In this document: positions 30,364-38,442 of the stretch, piece after piece
Numbering within the stretch: position 1 is the stretch's first letter
Layout of the letters: each line of letters opens with the position of its first letter
Origin: an uncultured Pelagibacteraceae bacterium
Lineage (GTDB): Bacteria; Pseudomonadota; Alphaproteobacteria; Pelagibacterales; Pelagibacteraceae
Assembly: GCA_902625945.1 (NCBI GenBank)
Contig: CACODG010000001.1
Span: 1 to 64,000 of the forward strand
DNA: 64,000 nt
Direction: 5' to 3'
Notes under the pieces: generated by a model
Seen by the model: only the letters and a program-made list of their open reading frames with translations
Told to the model about the DNA's origin: nothing
Database searches by the model: none
Translations under genes and position numbers: made by a program

Positions 30364-31279
30364 GGTTATTTAATTCTGTTTTTAAGAATTTAGCTATCTC
30401 TAACATTCCATCTTTATTAACTTTTTTCTCTGCAACCGTATTATAATTAGTGTTAGTGTTCACATCATATGTATATCTCTGACCGGATTTATCTGTGATG
30501 TACTCAATACCAGCTATCTCAATATTATTTTTTTTTAAAAAATTCTCATATTTTTCAATATCTGGATTAGTATAATTTTTTAGAATCATAAATTTATTAC
30601 CATCAGGATTATTTGACTTATTTTCAGACATATTATTTTTACTATCACAAGGGCATAATTCAAATGAATTTCCAGCGTCAACCTGAACAGCATATAAAAA
30701 TTTAGAATTAACAAACTCAAGGCGATGAATTACTTTAGGATTAGCATCTATGTAATCTTGTAAAATTGTGATTCCATCAATTGAATTCTCAAAAAGTGGA
30801 CCATTAACATACTCTTCTAATTCCTCTTTGTTGTTAAATAGTTTTACGCCCAATCCTCTGCCAGCTCTATTATGTTTAGTAATAAAGGGTATACTAAAAT
30901 TTTTTGCCGCTTGAATAATTTGCGATTTGCTAGAACAAAAAATTGAATTTGGTGTTTTAATACCAACCTCATTTAATTTTAAGTATTGTAAAGACTTACT
31001 TACTTCTAAAGCTAATGCGTTATTATCATTGATCACTCTTTTTTTGTGATTTTGTAGCCAATTTAAAATTACCGACGTATATTCTGGAGCAAACCTATGT
31101 CCTCTAACGTGAGAACTTGCACTCATCCGATTATAAAAAACTCCTTTGGGAGGATTTTTACTTAAATCAATTTTAGCATTTTCTACATGCCAATCCTCAT
31201 AATCAACTTTTAAATCCTTTAAATGAGATTCAAGAGGTTTTGTCCAAGCTTCATTTTCGTGAATAATATATGCTTTCAT
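30356..31279 (-). CDS. RimK-like ATP-grasp ligase, first gene of the glutathione operon
   Basis: A 307-aa protein with ATP-grasp features: [14 protein letters not shown] (about residues 139-152) as the glycine-rich ATP loop, [10 protein letters not shown] (about 173-182) and a C-terminal [11 protein letters not shown] (metal-binding Asn/Asp). It most resembles RimK/alpha-L-glutamate ligase-type enzymes. It is the first gene of the gshA-gshB operon and overlaps gshA by 8 bp. It may add an amino acid or other amine to a carboxylate linked to glutathione metabolism; the substrate is unknown. It is divergent from cysE across 58 bp. Confidence 0.75.
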   Translation of the reverse strand: MKAYIIHENEAWTKPLESHLKDLKVDYEDWHVENAKIDLSKNPPKGVFYNRMSASSHVRGHRFAPEYTSVILNWLQNHKKRVINDNNALALEVSKSLQYLKLNEVGIKTPNSIFCSSKSQIIQAAKNFSIPFITKHNRAGRGLGVKLFNNKEELEEYVNGPLFENSIDGITILQDYIDANPKVIHRLEFVNSKFLYAVQVDAGNSFELCPCDSKNNMSENKSNNPDGNKFMILKNYTNPDIEKYENFLKKNNIEIAGIEYITDKSGQRYTYDVNTNTNYNTVAEKKVNKDGMLEIAKFLKTELNNLV

Positions 31280-31337
31280 TAAACAAGGCGTTATATATTC
31301 TCCTTTAAATTTTTCAAGTAGTCATTATATAAGAATA

Positions 31338-31913
31338 ATGAATGATTTTTTAGAAACTATAAAAAAAAGAGATCCGGCGGCAAAATCAATATTGAGTATT
31401 GTTCTCACATACCCTGGTGTTAAAGCAGTTTTTTTTCATCAAATATCTAATTTTTTTTACAAAGCTGGATTTGAATTAATAGCTAGAATTATATCTCAAA
31501 CAATTCGGTTTTTTACAGGTATTGAAATTCATCCAGGTGCTAAAATTGGAAAAAATTTATTTATTGATCATGGGATGGGAGTAGTTATAGGTGAAACCTC
31601 TGAAATAGGAGATAACGTTACAATCTATCATGCTGTTACCTTAGGCGGCAGTTCGCCGAGTATAGATAGCGAAAGACAACGTCATGAAAAAAGACACCCA
31701 ACTATTGGCGATGATGTTGTGATCGGTTCTGGTGCTCAAATAATTGGTCCAATTAAAGTCGGCAACAATGCAAGAATAGCTGCTAACGCAGTAGTCGTTA
31801 AAGATGTGCCAGAAAACGCAACTATGGTCGGTATTCCTGCTAAAGCAGTAAAATTAGAAAACAAAGGTAACTTTAAACCTTATGGCGTTGATGATAAAGT
31901 TAAAGATGAGTAA
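31338..31913 (+). CDS. cysE: Serine O-acetyltransferase
   Basis: Makes O-acetylserine, the carbon skeleton for cysteine. The 191-aa protein is the short CysE type, with a helical N-terminus and a left-handed beta helix of hexapeptide repeats (about residues 70-165) including [17 protein letters not shown] and [22 protein letters not shown] (the last quoted only to show its ends at about 83-104). The catalytic His lies in DHGMG. Its 3' end overlaps msrB by 8 bp. Confidence 0.93.
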   Translation: MNDFLETIKKRDPAAKSILSIVLTYPGVKAVFFHQISNFFYKAGFELIARIISQTIRFFTGIEIHPGAKIGKNLFIDHGMGVVIGETSEIGDNVTIYHAVTLGGSSPSIDSERQRHEKRHPTIGDDVVIGSGAQIIGPIKVGNNARIAANAVVVKDVPENATMVGIPAKAVKLENKGNFKPYGVDDKVKDE

Positions 31914-32283
31914 AGATTGGGATCCTAATTTAACTCCAGAACAAAATTATGTTTTAAGGCAAGAGGGAACAGAGTCTCCTGGAAGTAGCCCGTTAAATAA
32001 TGAAAAAAGAGAGGGCTCTTATCATTGTGTAGGATGTGGAACTAAACTTTTTGATTCTAATACAAAATATGAAAGTGGATCTGGCTGGCCTTCCTTTTTT
32101 AAATCTTTGCCTGATGTTTTTGAGGAAAAAACAGATATGCACATAGGATATCCAAGAACAGAGTATCATTGTAAAAAATGCGGCGGACATCACGGCCACG
32201 TATTTGATGATGGTCCAAAACCTACGGGAAAACGATATTGTAACAACGGGATATGTTTATTCTTTAAACCAAAAGGCGAGTAG
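31906..32283 (+). CDS. msrB: Peptide-methionine (R)-S-oxide reductase
   Basis: Repairs oxidized methionine (R isomer) in proteins. Zinc ligands are visible as CVGCG and CKKCGG; the GSGWPSFF motif and the catalytic Cys in RYCNNGICL complete the SelR domain. I chose ATG 31906 ([13 protein letters not shown]), which gives about 125 aa and overlaps cysE by 8 bp; the frame is open 8 codons further upstream to 31882, but that beginning does not match the family. Confidence 0.93.
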   Translation: MSKDWDPNLTPEQNYVLRQEGTESPGSSPLNNEKREGSYHCVGCGTKLFDSNTKYESGSGWPSFFKSLPDVFEEKTDMHIGYPRTEYHCKKCGGHHGHVFDDGPKPTGKRYCNNGICLFFKPKGE

Positions 32284-32398
32284 TTATACACAAACCAATT
32301 AAGTGTTTTAATACAACTTATCAAAAAATTATAATTTTGATTGCCATGTCCTCTAGACCAAGGCAACATAAGTTTGTTAGATTATCATTTCATCCACC

Positions 32399-32956
32399 AT
32401 GAAGAAGCAAATTATTTCCCTATTCATAATAATATTTTTACTCATTTCTTTTCACGCGCATTCATCAGAAAAAAATTGGAAACCTGCACAAGATGGAGAT
32501 AAAATTATTTTAATAAGACATGCCAAAGCGCCTGGTGGAGGTGACCCAGAGGGATTTAATATTGAGGATTGTAAAACCCAAAGAAATCTAGACATGATGG
32601 GAATTAATCAATCAAAAAAAATTGGTAAACTTTTTAGAGAAAAAAAGATTAAAATTGACAAAGTTTTATCAAGCCAGTGGTGTAGATGTAAAGATACTGC
32701 AAAATACGCTTTTGGAGATTTCAAAGAATTTTCTGCGTTGAATTCTACTTATACTCCGCCATATGACCAAAATGAAAAACAGCAAATTAAGGAATTAAAA
32801 AAATATGTAAGTAGCTGGAAAGGTAATGGTGGAAATTTAGTTTTAGTTACGCATTATGTGATTATATTGGCTATAACTGGAGAAACAACAAGATCTGGTG
32901 AACTAGTTATCACTGACAAAAACTTTAAAATTCTTTCTACAATTAAAACTCTTTAA
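32399..32956 (+). CDS. Periplasmic histidine phosphatase-family protein
   Basis: A 185-aa protein with a signal peptide (residues 1-22, ending HAHS) and the histidine phosphatase motif LIRHAKAPGGG (about 38-48). A second catalytic His appears in VTHYVIIL (about 150). Cys in QWCRCKDTA may form a disulfide. The family removes phosphate from small molecules or proteins; the substrate is unknown. It follows a 115-bp gap (32284-32398) with no ORF, in which TTGCC/GGCAA can form a short stem. It overlaps the convergent gene by 4 bp. Confidence 0.8.
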   Translation: MKKQIISLFIIIFLLISFHAHSSEKNWKPAQDGDKIILIRHAKAPGGGDPEGFNIEDCKTQRNLDMMGINQSKKIGKLFREKKIKIDKVLSSQWCRCKDTAKYAFGDFKEFSALNSTYTPPYDQNEKQQIKELKKYVSSWKGNGGNLVLVTHYVIILAITGETTRSGELVITDKNFKILSTIKTL

Positions 32957-33297
32957 AAAAATATGAAATATATAACAGCAACTAAAATTAAGTATTCGAT
33001 AAATGTTTTAATCTTTAAGAGAGAGTCTTTATTCTTAAATTTGTTATTAATAAATAAAGATAATCGAGAAAAAGCTAATTGAACTAAAATGATACTTAAA
33101 GCTATACCCAGTAAAGCATGGTAAAAGCTAAAATTTTTAAGACCATAAAAGCAAGCTGCGATAAATGTGAACCAGGAAATATTTGTTACAAATAAAGTAA
33201 TTAAAATACCTGACCCTTTTTTAAAAATACTTTGAGATTTTATGAAAGTATATGACCACAAAAGAGTGAATAAAAAACCTGCGTATTTAATTATCAT
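32953..33297 (-). CDS. Unrecognised 114-aa membrane protein
   Basis: Four hydrophobic segments (about residues 4-20, 28-50, 56-80 and 93-112) separated by short basic loops, so an integral membrane protein. No family motif is recognised. The ORF is clean, with ATG start and codon use like its neighbours, and it is divergent from ccdA across 50 bp. It overlaps the phosphatase gene by 4 bp at the 3' ends. Confidence 0.6.
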   Translation of the reverse strand: MIIKYAGFLFTLLWSYTFIKSQSIFKKGSGILITLFVTNISWFTFIAACFYGLKNFSFYHALLGIALSIILVQLAFSRLSLFINNKFKNKDSLLKIKTFIEYLILVAVIYFIFF

Positions 33298-33347
33298 GAG
33301 CCAATATTGTAATTGCGGTAAAGTTCAAAGGCAAATATAAAGTTAAT

Positions 33348-34064
33348 ATGATCATTAAATTAGCGTTTGCTTTTGGGGCTGGATTTATAAGTTTTCTTAC
33401 CCCTTGCGTACTTCCAATTATCCCAGGTTATATCTCTTATATTACTGGAAAAGATTTAGGAGAAATAGATAAAAATAAATCAATAGTACTAACTAAAACT
33501 ATTCTTTTTTCACTAGGCTTCTCTTCTGTTTTTATAACATTAGGAGCTGCAGCCTCAGCAATTGGAAATGTACTTCTTTTTTTTTCGAATGAATTAAGAA
33601 TAGTTGCAGGATTAATTATTATTGTCTTTTCATTACAAATGTTAGGATTGCTAAATTTTTCTTTTTTGAATACTGAAAAAAGAGTCCAGACTGCCTCAAA
33701 TTATAATAATAATTATGCATTTCCTTTTATAGTTGGCGCAGCTTTTGCGTTCGGTTGGACACCTTGTATTGGCCCGGTTTTAGGTTCGATAATTGCTTTA
33801 TCTGCCACTGAAGCCACAATTAGCAGAGGAATTTTATTATTATCATTTTATTCTTTAGGATTAGCTATTCCATTTATATTATCCGGATACTACATGAATA
33901 GATTTTTAAATACTAAAAAAGGTTTTGGGAAATATTATGGAACTATTACAAAATCTGGCGGAGCTATTCTTTTAATTACTGGCATCTTGATTACCACAAA
34001 TTACATTCAAGTTATAAGTTATTATATTTTGACGACCTTCCCAATTCTCGCTAAGCTTGGTTAA
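33348..34064 (+). CDS. ccdA: Cytochrome c biogenesis protein CcdA
   Basis: A 238-aa six-span membrane protein that carries electrons from cytoplasmic thioredoxin to periplasmic thiol partners for cytochrome c maturation and disulfide repair. The conserved cysteine-proline motifs are SFLTPCVLPIIPGY (about residues 15-28) and WTPCIGPVLG (about 137-146). The stop overlaps the ribokinase ATG by one base (TAATG). Confidence 0.93.
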   Translation: MIIKLAFAFGAGFISFLTPCVLPIIPGYISYITGKDLGEIDKNKSIVLTKTILFSLGFSSVFITLGAAASAIGNVLLFFSNELRIVAGLIIIVFSLQMLGLLNFSFLNTEKRVQTASNYNNNYAFPFIVGAAFAFGWTPCIGPVLGSIIALSATEATISRGILLLSFYSLGLAIPFILSGYYMNRFLNTKKGFGKYYGTITKSGGAILLITGILITTNYIQVISYYILTTFPILAKLG

Positions 34065-34966
34065 TGAGCGAAATAACAGTCTTAGGAATATTTGTTGCAG
34101 ACATAAGTTTTTCTGGGCCTAAAATCCCATCAATAGGTGAAACTATTTTGGGAAAAAAATATAATGTAGGTCCAGGAGGAAAAGGTTGTAATCAAGCTAT
34201 AGCAATTGCCAGACTCGGTGGAAAAATAAACTTTATCAGTAAAATTGGTAAAGATGAATACGGGGAGTTAGCTCTTAAAACTCTTGAAAAAAATAAAATT
34301 TCTACAGAAAATATAATTCAAGACGGTAGTCAACAAACTGGCGTAGCAGGAATTTTAGTTGATCAAAATACGGGTAAAAATGCAATTAATGTAATTGTAG
34401 GTGCTCCTAGTTCTTTAAAGGTTAGTGAAATTGAAAAACAAATTAACTTAATAAAAAGTTCTAAAATTTTTTTAACTCAACTAGAAGTTCCGAAAGATGT
34501 TACTTTACATTGTTTAAAAACTGCTAAAAAACATGGATGCATTACTATTTTAAACCCAGCACCTGCATCAGAAATCTCAAAAGAGTTTTATAATAACATC
34601 GATTTTTTCACGCCCAATGAAACAGAGGCTGAATTTTATACTGGAATAAAAATTTCAAATGAAAAAGAAGCTAAGCAAGCTGCAGACAAACTAATCAACT
34701 CAGGAATTAAAAAAGTAATAATTACACTTGGAGAAAAAGGATTATTTTATACTGATGGAAAAGAGGAAATTCACTTAAAAGCTAGTGCTGTTAAAGCCGT
34801 TGATACTACCGGAGCAGGAGATGCCTTTAATGGAGGTTTAGCTTACGGGCTATCTAAAGAAAAACCAATAAAAGAGTGTTTAGAATTAGCAAACAAAGTC
34901 GCGGGAGTTTCTACCACAAAACTTGGAGCAGGCGATGCAATGCCATTTTTAAAAAATATTAACTAG
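34064..34966 (+). CDS. rbsK: PfkB-family ribokinase-like sugar kinase
   Basis: Phosphorylates ribose or a related sugar with ATP. The 300-aa protein shows both PfkB signatures: GPGGKGCNQAIAIARLGG (about residues 38-55) and DTTGAGDAFNGGLAYGL (about 247-263), with catalytic Asp in GAGDAF. It is coupled to ccdA by a one-base overlap. No ribose transporter is next to it, so the substrate remains a guess. It overlaps the convergent glutaredoxin gene by 8 bp. Confidence 0.85.
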   Translation: MSEITVLGIFVADISFSGPKIPSIGETILGKKYNVGPGGKGCNQAIAIARLGGKINFISKIGKDEYGELALKTLEKNKISTENIIQDGSQQTGVAGILVDQNTGKNAINVIVGAPSSLKVSEIEKQINLIKSSKIFLTQLEVPKDVTLHCLKTAKKHGCITILNPAPASEISKEFYNNIDFFTPNETEAEFYTGIKISNEKEAKQAADKLINSGIKKVIITLGEKGLFYTDGKEEIHLKASAVKAVDTTGAGDAFNGGLAYGLSKEKPIKECLELANKVAGVSTTKLGAGDAMPFLKNIN

Positions 34967-35216
34967 ATAACAATTTATCTAATTCCCCACTCCTATTCGC
35001 ATTTTGCAGTTGCTCGTTTCCACCAACATAATGATCTCCCACGAATATTTGTGGAATAGTTCTAGCTCCATTAGTTCTTTGTAGCATTTCTTTAGCTTTA
35101 GAAGGATCTTTCCAAATATCAAATTCTTCAATCTCAACATTTTTACTTTTTAACAAAGCTTTTGCTGCGCTGCAGTATGGACAAGGATCTCCGGAGTACA
35201 TTGTAACTTTTTTCAT
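34959..35216 (-). CDS. grxC: Glutaredoxin 3 (dithiol)
   Basis: An 85-aa glutaredoxin that uses glutathione to reduce disulfides. The active site CPYC is at residues 12-15, with the cis-Pro segment RTIPQIFVGDHYVGG near 54-68. It follows the TIGR03643 gene by 2 nt on the same strand, so the two are cotranscribed. It lies near the gshAB operon that supplies its reductant. Confidence 0.95.
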   Translation of the reverse strand: MKKVTMYSGDPCPYCSAAKALLKSKNVEIEEFDIWKDPSKAKEMLQRTNGARTIPQIFVGDHYVGGNEQLQNANRSGELDKLLSS

Positions 35217-35218
35217 AT

Positions 35219-35515
35219 TTAATATATATCAGATATTTTTATCTTTTCTCTGAGCTTTTTTCGCTCAAGTTGGAATTTTTTTCTATGCTTAATACTTGTA
35301 TTATGAGCCCTTTTTCTCCACAAACGAAACGAGCTTGGCTTTAAATTTTTTCTCATTATCTTAATTACTTCTGACTCGTTTTTCCCAGTTTTCTCTTTGA
35401 TTTCCTCAAAAGTAATTCTATCTGCCCACGCAGCCCAAATAATCCAATTATCATCCTTTTCCTTTGGCTCAGAGTTTTTAACTCGTGTTTGAGGGATAAA
35501 ACTTTTTTTCTTCAT
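35219..35515 (-). CDS. TIGR03643 family protein
   Basis: A 98-aa basic cytoplasmic protein. The core IIWAAWADRITFEEIKEKTG with SEVIKIMRKNLKPSSFRLWR (two adjacent stretches, about residues 26-72) is characteristic of the TIGR03643 family, whose helix-turn-helix-like layout hints at nucleic-acid binding. Function unknown. It is transcribed with grxC and divergent from a LysE-type exporter by 13 bp. Confidence 0.8.
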   Translation of the reverse strand: MKKKSFIPQTRVKNSEPKEKDDNWIIWAAWADRITFEEIKEKTGKNESEVIKIMRKNLKPSSFRLWRKRAHNTSIKHRKKFQLERKKLREKIKISDIY

Positions 35516-35528
35516 AAATTTATATATA

Positions 35529-36155
35529 GTGATTAATCAAATGTTTCCAACAGACTATATAATATTTTTACAAATCATTTTATTTTTATTTATTTCTCCA
35601 GGTCCGCCCAGAGTGGTAATTGTTTCTCACACATTAAATTATGGACTAAATAGATCTGTTTGGACTGCATTAGGAGATATATCTGCAAATATTATCCAAG
35701 CTATCTTAGTAGTTTTTTTAATTGGTTCTTTTTTAAGTGACAATCCTCAAGTTCTTTATTATTTAAAGTGGGCAGGGATATTCTATATAGTTTATTTAGC
35801 TTATGATACTTTTACTTCTAAAATTAAAAGTTTTAATTCCAAAGATCAAAATTTAAAATCACCACTATCATTTTATAAAGATGGATTATTAGTTGCTGGA
35901 TTAAGCCCAAAAGCAATTATATTCTTTGGAACAATTTTTCCAACATTTATTAATTTTGGTTCAAATATCATTTCACAGTTTTTAATATTATTAATTACAT
36001 ACTTAGTTTTAGATTTTTTAACGTTAATGATTTACGGATTAGCAGCTGAGAAAATTTCAGTATGGTTAAGAGGCAAACCAAAGCTATTAAATACAATTTC
36101 TGCGTGTGTTCTTCTCATTTTAGCAGTTTACATTGCTGCGACACAGAATTTTTAA
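35529..36155 (+). CDS. LysE-family amino acid exporter
   Basis: A 208-aa membrane protein with six hydrophobic segments. The family hallmark near the N-terminus reads SPGPPRVVIV rather than the usual SPGPN. It probably exports an amino acid or a small metabolite. The frame begins at a GTG (35529); an in-frame ATG at 35541 is also possible. It is divergent from the TIGR03643 gene. Confidence 0.8.
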   Translation: MINQMFPTDYIIFLQIILFLFISPGPPRVVIVSHTLNYGLNRSVWTALGDISANIIQAILVVFLIGSFLSDNPQVLYYLKWAGIFYIVYLAYDTFTSKIKSFNSKDQNLKSPLSFYKDGLLVAGLSPKAIIFFGTIFPTFINFGSNIISQFLILLITYLVLDFLTLMIYGLAAEKISVWLRGKPKLLNTISACVLLILAVYIAATQNF

Positions 36156-36168
36156 TCACTTCTAACTG

Positions 36169-36197
36169 TTGTCAAAATCTCAATTTCTTGTTTTAAT
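36169..36197 (+). promoter_or_regulatory. Promoter of the first Liv binding protein
   Basis: TTGTCA (36169-36174) and TTTAAT (36192-36197) with a 17-nt spacer, directly upstream of the shared leader. The same geometry occurs at 43048 and 52930. Confidence 0.6.
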
Positions 36198-36210
36198 TAT
36201 TTAATTTTAA

Positions 36211-36239
36211 TTAATTAATTAACAACAAGAAGGGAAATA
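36211..36239 (+). promoter_or_regulatory. Shared binding-protein leader, copy 1
   Basis: TTAATTAATTAAC (36211-36223) followed by AACAAGAAGGGAAATA and the ATG. Nearly the same sequence precedes the binding-protein genes at 43111 and 52987. The purine run is the ribosome site; the palindromic AT block could be an RNA stability element or a protein site. Confidence 0.6.
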
Positions 36240-37481
36240 ATGAATAAAATAGCAAAACTATTTGTTACATTTATTTCAGCTATAACTTTAACGCTTGTAT
36301 CTTTCACTTCTTCTTTTGCAAAAGTAGAGGGAGAATACATTGTGTTAGGTTCTGCAATATCTCTTACAGGTAAGTACTCTTCAAATGGAGTTCATACTCA
36401 AAATGGTTATAACATGGCCGTTGACAGAATAAACAAAATGGGTGGAGTAGAAGTACAAGGTAAGAAATATAAGTTTGAGATCATTTACTATGATGATGAG
36501 TCAAACCCAAAAAGAGCCGCTCAGTTAGCTGAAAGACTAATTAAACAAGATGGCGTTCATTACATGCTTGGACCATACAGTTCAGGTTTAACGAAAGCCA
36601 TTGCACCAGTAACCGAGAAATATAAAATTCCTATGGTTGAAGCAAATGGTGCATCTAGATCTTTATTTACTAAAGGATATAAATATTTGTTCGCGGTGTT
36701 ATCGCCAGCTAACCAATACCTTGAAGTAGCTATTGATTTAGCGGTAGAAAAAAACGGTGGTAAAGGAGTAAAAATTGCTCAAGCATTTGAACAAGATGCT
36801 TTCTCTCAAGACGTGAGACTTGGTATTTTAGATGCAGCAAAAAGAACTGGATCTGAGATCATCATCGATGACAAACTACCAAAAGAACTTAACGATATGG
36901 CAGCTACATTGGCTAAAGTAAAAGCTGTTAAGCCAGATGTACTTGTTGTATCAGGTCACACAAAAGGTGCATTAACTGCAATCAGACAAATTTCTGAGAT
37001 GAAAGTTGATGTTCCTATGTTAGCGATGACACACTGTGATGCTGCTAAACTTTCTAAACAACACGGAAAGAAATCAGAATTCGCATTGTGTGCTTCTCAG
37101 TGGCACAAAAATTTATCTTATAAAGATAAATTCTTTGGCTCTGGTAAAAAATACGCTAAAGACTTCCAAAAAGAATTTGGATATGACCCGCCATATCAAT
37201 CAGCAGAGTCTTCTGCAGCATTGTTAGTATTTAAAGATGCGTTCGAAAGAGCAAATTCTTTTGATAGAGATGCAGTTAGAGATGCGCTAGTTGATACAGA
37301 AATGCAAACTTTCTATGGAAACATAAAATTTGGACCTGGTGGCCAAAACGTTGCTAAGCCAATGATCTTGTTCCAAGTAAGATGTAAAGGCGATGATTGT
37401 GAGAATAGAGTAGTTGCTCCGACAAAATGGGCTTCTGATAAGTTCTATCATCCAATCCCGAAATGGTCTGACAGAAGTTAA
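36240..37481 (+). CDS. Liv-type ABC transporter substrate-binding protein
   Basis: A 413-aa periplasmic binding protein of the branched-chain amino acid (HAAT) family. The signal peptide is residues 1-27 (ending SSFA). The mature part begins with VLGSAISLTGKYSSNG and has DGVHYMLGPYSSGLTKAIAPV near 99-120 (ends shown), typical of type I binding folds. It feeds livH-M-G-F downstream, beyond a strong terminator at 37501 that would keep the binding protein more abundant than the permease. The family also binds amides, urea and dicarboxylates, so leucine is not certain. Confidence 0.88.
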   Translation: MNKIAKLFVTFISAITLTLVSFTSSFAKVEGEYIVLGSAISLTGKYSSNGVHTQNGYNMAVDRINKMGGVEVQGKKYKFEIIYYDDESNPKRAAQLAERLIKQDGVHYMLGPYSSGLTKAIAPVTEKYKIPMVEANGASRSLFTKGYKYLFAVLSPANQYLEVAIDLAVEKNGGKGVKIAQAFEQDAFSQDVRLGILDAAKRTGSEIIIDDKLPKELNDMAATLAKVKAVKPDVLVVSGHTKGALTAIRQISEMKVDVPMLAMTHCDAAKLSKQHGKKSEFALCASQWHKNLSYKDKFFGSGKKYAKDFQKEFGYDPPYQSAESSAALLVFKDAFERANSFDRDAVRDALVDTEMQTFYGNIKFGPGGQNVAKPMILFQVRCKGDDCENRVVAPTKWASDKFYHPIPKWSDRS

Positions 37482-37500
37482 TAACTTCTAGATAATTTGA

Positions 37501-37532
37501 AAAGCCCCTAGTTTTCTAGGGGCTTTTCTTTT
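37501..37532 (+). terminator. Intrinsic terminator between the binding protein and permease genes
   Basis: AAAGCCCCTAG / CTAGGGGCTTT (11 bp) closes a TTTT loop and is followed by CTTTT. Partial read-through would give the usual excess of binding protein over permease. Confidence 0.9.
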
Positions 37533-37548
37533 ATAAGATTAAAATTTT

Positions 37549-38442
37549 ATGGACTTTCTAATTTTTAAAGCTCCAATGTTAATGGTCCAGGCATCACTGG
37601 ACGGAATTCTTTTAGGTATACTATTTGCTTTGATTGCATATGGAATGGCTCTCCAGTGGGGAGTGATGAATATAATTAATATTGCACAAGGTGATTTAGT
37701 AATTCTTGGTGGCTATATTGCATACACTATTTATCTTTGGGGAATCCATCCTGCTTGGGGAGTTATTATTTCTCCAATTATAATGTTTTTTGTTGGATGG
37801 GGACTTTACAAACTTGTGATTAACAAAGTTGTAGATCGAGATTTATTTATTTCAATATTAGCAACTTTTGGTATTGCAATTGTATTCCAACAGTTAATGA
37901 ATTTTATTTTTGGTGCTGACGTAGTTGTTGCACAGTCTGAATATGGAACAACAATGTTATTTGATAATTCAGTAACCTTACCTAATTCAAAAATATTCTC
38001 AGCTTTTATAAGTGTTTTATATGCAGTAGCTTTGGTTATTTATATGAAAAAATCCAGACTTGGACGAGCTATAAGAGCCACAGCACAAAATGCGAGAGCT
38101 GCAAAAATTCTAGGTGTAGATACAGAAAAAGTTTATGCTGCAACTTTTGGAATTAACGCTGCATTATGTGGGATTGCTGGAGCTTTAATCTCAATTACTC
38201 TTACTCTTCACCCTTATGTAGGACTTCCTTATACAGTCAGATCTTTTATGATAGTGATCGTAGCAGGTCTTGGAAATTTACCAGCAGTAGCAGTTTCAGG
38301 AATGGGATTAGGATTATTTGAAGAGTTTGCAGATTACATTTTAGGAACAGAGTTTAGAATTGGAGCAGTTTTTATGTTGCTAGTTTTCATATTAGTATAC
38401 AGAAGATTTAAACTTTCAAAAAAAAGGGAATATTTAAAATAA
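37549..38442 (+). CDS. livH: Liv-type ABC permease LivH (cluster 1)
   Basis: A 297-aa inner-membrane permease of the HAAT family, with about eight hydrophobic segments. Landmarks are GILFALIAYGMALQWGVMNIIN near residues 21-42 (ends shown) and ATAQNARAAKILGVDTEKVY (about 182-201), the coupling loop that contacts the ATPase. It forms the channel with LivM (38443). Its stop directly abuts the livM ATG. Confidence 0.9.
   Translation: MDFLIFKAPMLMVQASLDGILLGILFALIAYGMALQWGVMNIINIAQGDLVILGGYIAYTIYLWGIHPAWGVIISPIIMFFVGWGLYKLVINKVVDRDLFISILATFGIAIVFQQLMNFIFGADVVVAQSEYGTTMLFDNSVTLPNSKIFSAFISVLYAVALVIYMKKSRLGRAIRATAQNARAAKILGVDTEKVYAATFGINAALCGIAGALISITLTLHPYVGLPYTVRSFMIVIVAGLGNLPAVAVSGMGLGLFEEFADYILGTEFRIGAVFMLLVFILVYRRFKLSKKREYLK

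Noticed and set aside
36205-36225. Repeated TTAATTAA palindromes as recombination or restriction sites
   Set aside because: Such AT palindromes are expected by chance in this base composition. Only their fixed position before three binding-protein starts is of interest.
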